Origin: Phycisphaerales bacterium
Lineage (GTDB): Bacteria; Planctomycetota; Phycisphaerae; Phycisphaerales; UBA1924
Length of the DNA stretch: 64,000 bases
Direction of reading: 5' to 3'
NCBI GenBank assembly: GCA_947459215.1
Contig: CANHCQ010000019.1
Coordinates: 1 to 64,000 of the forward strand
Under the pieces are notes generated by a model. The model was given only the letters and a program-made list of their open reading frames with translations. It was not told where the DNA came from and did no database searches. Below, in pieces: positions 17,174-23,458 of the stretch; position 1 is the stretch's first letter; each line of letters opens with the position of its first letter. The position numbers were made by a program, and so were the translations under genes.

Positions 17174-18991
17174 TTGAAGAACTGCATGCGTGGCGTTGTG
17201 TGTCTGTCGGCGGCCGGGTTGATTGTCCTGATGGCGGGGTGCGCGACGGGTGGCACGAGCGGCCCGGCGACGAGCGCCGCGGCGACTAGCGGCAAGGGCG
17301 GCAAGGGCGGGATCGAGCTGCGCGATGCCGGCGTGGTCGTGCATCTCAAGAGCGAGAAGGACTGGGTCGCGGTGATCGACGGGAAGGAATCGTCGGTGCC
17401 AGCGATCGAGATGGGTGATGCGGCGACGGTGCAGCGGATTGTGGAAGAGGGTGCGCTGCGGTCGCAGGTGATGGAGACACTGCGGGAATTGACCGTGGAG
17501 CGCGGGCCGCGGCTGACCGGGTCGTTGAACTTGAAGCGGGCCCAGGACTGGGCGGCGATGCAGTACAAGGCGTGGGGCCTGACAAACGTGCACCTGGAGC
17601 AGTGGGGAACGGTGGGCCTCGGGTTTGATCGCGGGCCGAGCAAGGGATTGGTGTATGTCGCGGAGAAGCCGCGGCGTGAGGCGCGGGGCGGGGAGAGGCC
17701 TGGGGATTTGGAAGCGGAAGCCAAGGCGCAAGAGGCGGCGCCGCTGAAGTGGACCAAGACGCGGGACATGCAGCTGAGTGCGTTGTCGTGGTCGATCGGG
17801 ACCAGCGGAGCGGTGCGGGGGCCGATCGTGCGCGAGCCCAAGACCGAAGAGGAATACGCGCAGGTGAAGGGCAGCTTGAAGGGCGCCTGGGTGTTGCTGA
17901 AGGCTCCGGCCCCGGTGGGGCAGCGCGGGATCCGGAGCTTGATCTCGGCGCGGTACGAGTTGAGGAAGGAAGCACGCAAGAAGGTGGCAGAAGGCAAGTC
18001 GCTGGCGGAGCTGTCGATCGAGGAGCGGCTGGCGTTCGAGCCGATCGCGGGGTACGTGTCATCGAGCCGGGACGAGCGGGTGTGGACCGGCGCCGTCGCG
18101 GGCTGGCGGGAGCTGACGATCGACCAGCGGGACAGCTTTGACGATGACCAGCCGCACGTGCAGGTGCGGCTGAGCGATTACGACTACATCAACTCGCGCC
18201 TGGCCGACGGGGAGAACGTGGAGCTGGAGTTTGAGCTGAACCACAACTTCCGCGCCGGTCCGGTGCCGGAGTACAACGTGATCGCCGAAATCAAGGGAAG
18301 CAAGTATCCCGATGAGGTGATCATCATGTCAGGGCACCTGGACAGCTGGGACGGCCCGGGGTCGCAGGGCGCCACGGACAACGGAACGGGCAGCGCGGTG
18401 ACGATGGAGGCCGCGCGGATCCTGAAGGCGGCGGGAGCGCGCCCGCTGCGGACGATCCGCTTTGTCCTGTGGTCGGGCGAAGAGCAGGGCTTGCTCGGCG
18501 CCAAGGGGTATGTGGAGACGCACAAGAGCGCGCTGGACAAGCACAACGTGACGTTCGTCGACGACGGCGGCACGGGGTATCAGGCCGGCTTGCAGGCGCC
18601 GGCGAGCATGGTGGAGATGCTGGCCGCGGCGACAGCCCCGGTGAACAACGTGTTCTGGAGCATCAAGGATCAGAAGTACCTGAACGTGGACATCAAGAAC
18701 AGCGGCGATTCGCTGAAGAGCCACGGCGGATCGGACCACGCGGCGTTCAACGCCGTTGGCGTGCCGGGCTTCTTCTGGGAAGAAGGCGGTCGCGCGGACT
18801 ACGGCTACGGCTGGCACACGCAGAACGACAAGATCGATCTGGCGATCCCGGAGTATCTGATGCAGTCGGCGACGAATGCGGCGGTGACGGTCTATCGGCT
18901 GGGCTGCGCGCCGTCAATGCTGCCGCGAGCGGAGAAGACGGATTCGAGCGGACGACCGAACATGATGCCGCAGCGTCCGAGCGGGTCGTGA
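17174..18991 (+). CDS. M28 family lipoprotein metallopeptidase (carboxypeptidase Q-like)
   Basis: A 605-residue protein. TTG 17174 has GGAG seven bases upstream; ATG 17186 is an alternative. A lipoprotein signal ends in LIVLMAGC with the acylated Cys at 23 (from TTG), so it is anchored in an envelope membrane. Residues about 180-330 form a PA-like insertion. The peptidase domain shows the M28 zinc set: His in MSGHLDSWDG (about residue 388), Asp in GATDNGTGSAV, the Glu pair in WSGEEQGLLGAKGY, Asp in VTFVDDGGTGYQ, and the last His in GYGWHTQNDKIDL. The family removes N- or C-terminal amino acids from peptides using two zinc ions. TACGCT at 17027 is a possible upstream -10. A strong terminator follows at 19093. 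No operon partner is seen. Confidence 0.9.
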   Translation: MKNCMRGVVCLSAAGLIVLMAGCATGGTSGPATSAAATSGKGGKGGIELRDAGVVVHLKSEKDWVAVIDGKESSVPAIEMGDAATVQRIVEEGALRSQVMETLRELTVERGPRLTGSLNLKRAQDWAAMQYKAWGLTNVHLEQWGTVGLGFDRGPSKGLVYVAEKPRREARGGERPGDLEAEAKAQEAAPLKWTKTRDMQLSALSWSIGTSGAVRGPIVREPKTEEEYAQVKGSLKGAWVLLKAPAPVGQRGIRSLISARYELRKEARKKVAEGKSLAELSIEERLAFEPIAGYVSSSRDERVWTGAVAGWRELTIDQRDSFDDDQPHVQVRLSDYDYINSRLADGENVELEFELNHNFRAGPVPEYNVIAEIKGSKYPDEVIIMSGHLDSWDGPGSQGATDNGTGSAVTMEAARILKAAGARPLRTIRFVLWSGEEQGLLGAKGYVETHKSALDKHNVTFVDDGGTGYQAGLQAPASMVEMLAAATAPVNNVFWSIKDQKYLNVDIKNSGDSLKSHGGSDHAAFNAVGVPGFFWEEGGRADYGYGWHTQNDKIDLAIPEYLMQSATNAAVTVYRLGCAPSMLPRAEKTDSSGRPNMMPQRPSGS

Positions 18992-19013
18992 CGAACGGTT
19001 CATCGAGAACGGG

Positions 19014-19217
19014 AGAGAACGCTGAGGGGCAAAGAGGGCGGAGTGACGCGGAGTCGGAATTGGCTTGAAGACATGTTGCGTCGAGATTGATTCAGGCGTC
19101 GCACCCGCGACGCCTGTTTTTCTGGGGGTGGTGGCACTTCCGATGCACTTTGTCTCAAGCACCATCTCTTGTCTTCTCTCCGCGACACTCCGCAGCCTCC
19201 GCGTCTCCGCGTTCTCT
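19014..19217. repeat. Imperfect long inverted repeat surrounding a terminator
   Basis: Arm 19014-19053 (AGAGAACGCTGAGGGGC...) and arm 19178-19217 are inverted copies over 40 bases with about 31 matches. The 124-base spacer holds the terminator of the peptidase gene. The arms consist of degenerate GCGGAG/GACGCGGAG units, like the arms at 53072/53190 and the mutS insert, so they probably belong to one repeat superfamily. Confidence 0.6.
19093..19121 (+). terminator. Intrinsic terminator of the M28 peptidase gene
   Basis: CAGGCGTCGC (19093-19102) and GCGACGCCTG (19107-19116) form a perfect 10-bp stem with loop ACCC, followed by TTTTT. It lies 102 bases after the stop. Confidence 0.9.
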
Positions 19218-19253
19218 TCTTGAACGGCGATCACGCGAGCGCGGGCGATCGGA

Positions 19254-19259
19254 TACGCT
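19254..19259 (+). promoter_or_regulatory. -10 box of probable leaderless glgB transcript
   Basis: TACGCT is followed by six bases (GCACGT) and GTG 19266. No Shine-Dalgarno sequence is present. It sits 37 bases after the right arm of the inverted repeat at 19178-19217. Confidence 0.55.
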
Positions 19260-19265
19260 GCACGT

Positions 19266-21398
19266 GTGAGCCGCTTGTCGACACCTATCGCAGACGGAAC
19301 CGGGCTGATCGCGCGGGATCCATGGCTGGAGCCGCACCGTGCGGTGCTGCGGCGGCGGCATGCGCTGTACGTGGGTGTCAAGCAGACGCTGCTGACGGCA
19401 ACGACCCAGCACGGAGCGAGCGCCTCGCTGCGGGAGTTCGCCAACGGGCACGAGTACTTCGGATTCACGCGGGGCAAGGACGCGAGCGGACGCGCCGGCG
19501 TCTGGTACCGCGAATGGGCTCCCGGCGCCACGCGGCTGGCGCTCATCGGCGAGTTAAACTTCTGGGACAAGCACGCCCACGTCATGACCCGCGATGACTT
19601 CGGCGTGTGGAGCGTCTTTGTTCCCGACGAAGGCAAGGCAAAGCTGAATCACGACGCCAAGGTGAAGGTGCACGTCGTGCACACGGGCGGCGCGAACGAT
19701 CGCATCCCCGCGTACATCCGGCGGGTCACATTCGACAAGGACGGCAGCAACGCAACCGGACGCGTGTGGCTGCCAACGGCATACCAGTGGAAGCATGAGA
19801 AGCCCGCCGCGCGTGGTGAGGGTGTATCAACGCAGGCCCCCCGCATCTACGAGGCACACACGGGGATGGCGCTGGAAGAAGAGCGTGTCGGCACGTACGA
19901 CGAGTTCCGGGAGTTGATCCTCCCGCGGATTGCGAAGGCCGGGTACAACGCCGTGCAGTTGATGGCCGTGCAGGAGCATCCGTACTACGGCTCGTTCGGC
20001 TACCACGTCAGCAACTTCTTCGCCGTCTCCTCGCGTTTCGGAACGCCCGACGACTTCAAGCGGCTCGTCGATGCCGCCCACGGCCTGGGAATCGCGGTCT
20101 ATCTCGATCTCGTGCACAGCCACAGCGTCAAGAACACGGTCGAGGGTCTCAATGGCTTCGACGGCACCGGGTTCCAGTACTTCCACGCCGGCCCGCGGGG
20201 CGAGCATCCGGCGTGGGACTCGCTGCTGTTTGATTACAGCAAGTGGGAAGTGCTGCGTTTCCTGCTCAGCAACGTGCGCTACTGGCTTGAGGAATACCGG
20301 ATCGACGGCTTCCGCTTCGACGGCGTGACGAGCATGCTGTATCTCGATCACGGCCTGGGCAAGGCCTTCTCGACGTACGACGATTACTTCGGGATCAACG
20401 TTGACGAAGACGCCGTGACGTATCTGAAGCTCGCCAACGAAGTGGCGCACGAGACCGCGAACGCGATGCAGACTCGGTGCGTCACCATCGCCGAGGACAT
20501 GTCGGGCATGCCCGGCATGGCGCGGCCGGTTGCCGAGGGCGGGCTGGGGTTCGACTATCGGCTCGCGATGGGGATTCCGGACTTCTGGATCAAGCTCCTG
20601 AAGGAACGCCGCGATGAGGAGTGGAGCATGGGCGAACTGGCCCACACGCTCACGAACCGACGCTCGCACGAGGGGCACATCGCCTACGCCGAGAGCCACG
20701 ATCAGGCGCTCGTCGGCGACAAGACGCTGGCGTTCTGGCTGATGGACGCCGCGATGTACACCCACATGAGCAAGACCACGCCCAGCCTCGTGGTCGATCG
20801 CGGCATCGCGCTGCACAAGCTCATCCGCCTGCTCACGTTCTTCCTCGGCGGCGAGGGCTGGCTGAACTTCATGGGCAACGAGTTCGGGCACCCCGAATGG
20901 ATCGACTTCCCGCGGGCCGGCAACAACTACTCGTTCAAGCACTGCCGGCGGCAGTGGTCGCTGGCAGATGACCCCTTGCTCCGCTACGAGCAGATGGGAG
21001 CGTTCGATCGGGCGCTCATGAAGCTCGACGAGGAGCACGGCGTGCTGGCGGCGGCGCCAGCGCGGATCATGCAGGCGGATGAACTTGGCAAGTGTCTCGT
21101 GTTCGAGCGGGCCAACCTGGTCGTCGCGGTGAACCTGCACACGACGCACTCGCGGACAGACTGGCGGATCGGAGTGCCGCCGCCGGAGCGCGTGCCGGGC
21201 GATGCGCTCACGACGCTCTTGAACACCGACGACAAAGCCTTCGGCGGGCAGGGCTTGATCCAGGGCTCACCCAGCTATCCGCGCACAACGACGGCGTGGG
21301 ACGACTTTGCCCACAGCGTGCAGGTGTACGTGCCGTCGCGAAGCGGGCAGGTGGTGGGGAGGGTGAAGGCAGATGGCAAAGGGCCAAATAGCAAATAG
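19266..21398 (+). CDS. glgB: 1,4-alpha-glucan branching enzyme (GH13, eukaryote-like type)
   Basis: A 710-residue cytoplasmic enzyme that makes alpha-1,6 branches in glycogen. The start is GTG 19266, supported by the -10 box six bases before it. It has a CBM48-like N-terminal module (FGFTRGKDASGRAGVWYREW, GELNFWDKHAHVMTRDDFGV). The GH13 barrel follows: APRIYEAHTGMALEE, GYNAVQLMAVQEHPYYGSFG, VYLDLVHSHSV, nucleophile Asp352 in IDGFRFDGVTSML, acid/base Glu410 in TIAEDMSGMPG, and ESHDQALVGDKT. The wording ARIYEAHTGM / YYGSFGYHVSNFFAVSSRFG is that of the eukaryotic and planctomycete subfamily rather than of E. coli GlgB, which has YWGYQ. No glgA/C/X/P genes are nearby. The last codons (KGPNSK-stop) lie inside the heptamer repeat array. 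Confidence 0.95.
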   Translation: MSRLSTPIADGTGLIARDPWLEPHRAVLRRRHALYVGVKQTLLTATTQHGASASLREFANGHEYFGFTRGKDASGRAGVWYREWAPGATRLALIGELNFWDKHAHVMTRDDFGVWSVFVPDEGKAKLNHDAKVKVHVVHTGGANDRIPAYIRRVTFDKDGSNATGRVWLPTAYQWKHEKPAARGEGVSTQAPRIYEAHTGMALEEERVGTYDEFRELILPRIAKAGYNAVQLMAVQEHPYYGSFGYHVSNFFAVSSRFGTPDDFKRLVDAAHGLGIAVYLDLVHSHSVKNTVEGLNGFDGTGFQYFHAGPRGEHPAWDSLLFDYSKWEVLRFLLSNVRYWLEEYRIDGFRFDGVTSMLYLDHGLGKAFSTYDDYFGINVDEDAVTYLKLANEVAHETANAMQTRCVTIAEDMSGMPGMARPVAEGGLGFDYRLAMGIPDFWIKLLKERRDEEWSMGELAHTLTNRRSHEGHIAYAESHDQALVGDKTLAFWLMDAAMYTHMSKTTPSLVVDRGIALHKLIRLLTFFLGGEGWLNFMGNEFGHPEWIDFPRAGNNYSFKHCRRQWSLADDPLLRYEQMGAFDRALMKLDEEHGVLAAAPARIMQADELGKCLVFERANLVVAVNLHTTHSRTDWRIGVPPPERVPGDALTTLLNTDDKAFGGQGLIQGSPSYPRTTTAWDDFAHSVQVYVPSRSGQVVGRVKADGKGPNSK

Positions 21399-21516
21399 CA
21401 AATCAAGACAACGCCTGTTGGCATCCCTCTCTTGATTTGCCATTTGCCATTTGCCATTTGCTATTTGCTATTTGCTATTTGCCATTTGCCCTTTGCCCTT
21501 TGCCCTTTGCCCTTTG
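21375..21516. repeat. Palindromic heptamer-phased array between glgB and ABC permease
   Basis: The left arm, 21375-21408, reads GGCAAAGGGCCAAATAGCAA and on to AATCAAGA. The right arm from 21430 begins TCTTGATTTGCCATTTGCCA and continues as about twelve heptamers of TTTGCCA, TTTGCTA or TTTGCCC to 21516. The arms pair for 18 or more bases around an unrelated 21-base loop. The array sits between converging genes and supplies the last codons of glgB. Confidence 0.85.
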
Positions 21517-21523
21517 TAATTTA

Positions 21524-22666
21524 TTACTTGAACACCATCCCCGGCTCCACCGTCGTCACCTTCCGCAGCGCGAACAGGCTCGCGGCCATGGTGAACGCGA
21601 GGACCAGCACCGCGGTTCCCGCGGCGACCTCGGCGTGGAGAATGAAGCCGCGGAGTTTGGGGATGTCGCCGGTGGCTCCGAAGAAGAACGCGGTAGCGCC
21701 CAGGCCGACGCCCATGCCCAGCACGCCGACGAGCCCGGCCTGGAGCAGCACCATGCGTGAGAGCAAACGGTCGCTGGCGCCGATGGCCTTGAGCGAGGCG
21801 AAGTTCTTGAGGTTGTCCGAGACGAAGAGGTAGAGCGTCTGGCCGCTGATGACGGCGCCCACGACGATCGCGGTGATGATGGTGATGCCACAGTTCACGG
21901 GGATTCCCGTGTTGCCGACGTAGAACCAGATGGTCTCCCACGCGAATGCACGGCTGGTGCGGGCCTTGAGACCGGTGGCACGCTCGATCGCGGTGCAGGC
22001 TTGCTCGACGCTGACGCCGAAACGCTGTTGGGCGAGCACGAACGACATCGTGTTGCGTTCGCGGCCTACGTATGTGAGCGCGAGGGAGTAGCGGGTGTAG
22101 ATGACCGGGAACGTCGCGAACGGGGGGCTGGGCTTGCAGACGCCGACGACGCGGGCACGTCGATCATTGATCTCGACGGTCTGGCCAAGGGCGTCGGCGA
22201 TGGCGACGCCGGGAAAGAGCGAGGCAAAGCCCTGATCGTCAACGACGATGGTGTCCGGCTCGCGAAGTGAATCCCACGAGCCGACGAAGAGCTCGCGGGG
22301 TACGCCGATCAGCGTCGCGTCGTCGATGCCGATCAGGATCGCCTGCCGAAAGTCACCCTTCGCGCTCGTGGCCTTGCCGAAGCCCTTGAAGAAGCGCACC
22401 GCCCACGCGATCTCGGGCAGCGTGCGCACGCGGCCGACATCGGAGTCTGACAACGACTTGATCTCGTCCACGTAGCGCACGCCCGGGTCCATCACCCAGA
22501 TCGACGCCTCACGCACGTCGCGGATCTGGCTGGTGGTGCGGTCCATCAGCCCGGTGAAGATCGACACCTGCTGGGCGATGAGGAAGGTCGACGACGCGAT
22601 GGCGAAGATGAGGCCGATGTACTTGGCCTTGTCGCCGACGAGCATTTTCAGAGCGATGCGGTACAT
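21524..22666 (-). CDS. ABC transporter permease (MacB/DevC-like FtsX fold), no ATPase adjacent
   Basis: A 380-residue inner-membrane protein. ATG 22666 has AAAGGA nine bases upstream. The first helix follows MYRIALKMLVGDKAKYIGLI, and a large extracytoplasmic domain fills residues about 40-240 (EASIWVMDPGVRYVDEIKSL, RQAILIGIDDATLIGVP, NTMSFVLAQQRFGVSVEQA). Three C-terminal helices include TLYLFVSDNLKNFASLKAIG, the FtsX/MacB-type coupling segment, and LLSRMVLLQAGLVGVLGMGV. This is the DevC type, which works with an ATPase and a membrane-fusion protein to export lipids or peptides. Neither partner is in the window. The gene lies downstream of a MarR regulator on the same strand, and the palindrome TGCATATGCA lies 19 bases before it, as at marR itself, so MarR control is likely. 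Confidence 0.85.
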   Translation of the reverse strand: MYRIALKMLVGDKAKYIGLIFAIASSTFLIAQQVSIFTGLMDRTTSQIRDVREASIWVMDPGVRYVDEIKSLSDSDVGRVRTLPEIAWAVRFFKGFGKATSAKGDFRQAILIGIDDATLIGVPRELFVGSWDSLREPDTIVVDDQGFASLFPGVAIADALGQTVEINDRRARVVGVCKPSPPFATFPVIYTRYSLALTYVGRERNTMSFVLAQQRFGVSVEQACTAIERATGLKARTSRAFAWETIWFYVGNTGIPVNCGITIITAIVVGAVISGQTLYLFVSDNLKNFASLKAIGASDRLLSRMVLLQAGLVGVLGMGVGLGATAFFFGATGDIPKLRGFILHAEVAAGTAVLVLAFTMAASLFALRKVTTVEPGMVFK

Positions 22667-22684
22667 GGGTGGGCGTCCTTTGTG

Positions 22685-22694
22685 TGCATATGCA
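22685..22694 (-). promoter_or_regulatory. Probable MarR operator of the ABC permease
   Basis: TGCATATGCA is a perfect 10-base palindrome, 19-28 bases upstream of the permease ATG. The identical decamer overlaps the marR start codon at 23231-23240. I see no other copy in the window. Confidence 0.65.
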
Positions 22695-22794
22695 TGCTTT
22701 TGAGCGGAGCAGGGGATCAGGGGAGCAGGCGGACAGCTTCAGAGCCGCGGGCTTCAGCCCGCGCGGGTGCTCGGTGGGCGTCGCGGGTTGCTCG

Positions 22795-23235
22795 CTACGC
22801 GACGGCTGCTGCTTTGTCGAGCAGCGTCCGCAGTGTCTTCCATTCGTTGTCGGTAAACGCCTCGCGGAGTGTGTGCTGGGCCTTCTCCCAGTGGGGCAAG
22901 GCGGCCCGCACGCGGCGTCGACCCTCGGGCGTGATCGACCACAGTCGCTCGCGCTTGTCTTCGCCGACCTCAGAGGTCAGCAAGCCGTCGCGTTCGAGCG
23001 GGCGGAGCGTGCGCGACAGCGTGGCGGCATCGGCGTGCATGATCTCCGCGACGTCGTTCTGACGCAGCGGGCCGGCCGCGTCGAGGATGCGGAGCAGCGT
23101 GTACTGCGTGCCGCGGATGCCGGAGCGGCTGATGCGATCGTCGTACAGCCGCGACACGGTTCGCGTCGTGCGCCGCAACGCCGCACACATGCACGGGATG
23201 CCGCGGGCGGCCTGCTCGAAGGGTGACGGTTGCAT
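22795..23235 (-). CDS. MarR family transcriptional regulator
   Basis: A 146-residue winged-helix protein from ATG 23235. It shows QPSPFEQAARGIPCMCAALR, the dimerisation helix RTVSRLYDDRISRSGIRGTQ, and YTLLRILDAAGPLRQNDVAE. The recognition helix is IMHADAATLSRTLRPLERDG and the wing is LLTSEVGEDKRERLWSITPE. A C-terminal helix (LREAFTDNEWKTLRTLLDKA) completes the dimer interface. Members repress efflux or stress genes and release DNA on binding small phenolic ligands. The palindrome TTGCATATGCAA spans its own start codon, pointing to autorepression, and the same decamer lies before the ABC permease 128 bases downstream. The open frame upstream of 23235 passes through a repeat and is ignored. Confidence 0.9.
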   Translation of the reverse strand: MQPSPFEQAARGIPCMCAALRRTTRTVSRLYDDRISRSGIRGTQYTLLRILDAAGPLRQNDVAEIMHADAATLSRTLRPLERDGLLTSEVGEDKRERLWSITPEGRRRVRAALPHWEKAQHTLREAFTDNEWKTLRTLLDKAAAVA

Positions 23236-23246
23236 ATGCAAGTATA
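23230..23246 (-). promoter_or_regulatory. Operator and -10 box at the marR start codon
   Basis: TTGCATATGCAA (23230-23241) is a perfect 12-base palindrome. On the minus strand TATACT (23246-23241) precedes ATG 23235 by five bases, so the promoter, transcription start and start codon overlap the operator. Binding here would block initiation, and the transcript would be leaderless. Confidence 0.65.
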
Positions 23247-23282
23247 GGATGCCATCAACATGGGCGGGATGCACGAATCCCG

Positions 23283-23453
23283 CCGCCGCGCCTCCCCGCC
23301 CCGCGAAGCGGGGAGGGGTGGTCGAGCGCAGCGAGACCGGGGAGGGGTGTTCGGCGTCCGAAGATCGACTCCCTGAGGTATCCGCAATCCCCTCACCTGA
23401 CTCGATGCGTTGCATCGAGTCGTCCTCCCCCCGCAGGCGGGGAGAGGAGGCGC
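23283..23453. repeat. Inverted CTCCCCGC repeat element upstream of marR
   Basis: The left arm, near 23283-23325, contains GCGCCTCCCCGCCCCGCGAA and GCGGGGAGGGG. The right arm, 23423-23453, contains TCCTCCCCCCGCAGGCGGGG and AGAGGAGGCGC, inverted relative to the left. Inside lies a 10-bp stem, GACTCGATGC GTT GCATCGAGTC. The right arm is a near copy of 121-149. The element fills the gap between the mutS stop and the marR start. Confidence 0.6.
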
Positions 23454-23458
23454 GGGCG

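Noticed and set aside
21430-21516. Heptamer array considered as a CRISPR
   Set aside because: Units are 7 bases without spacers and no cas genes are present.
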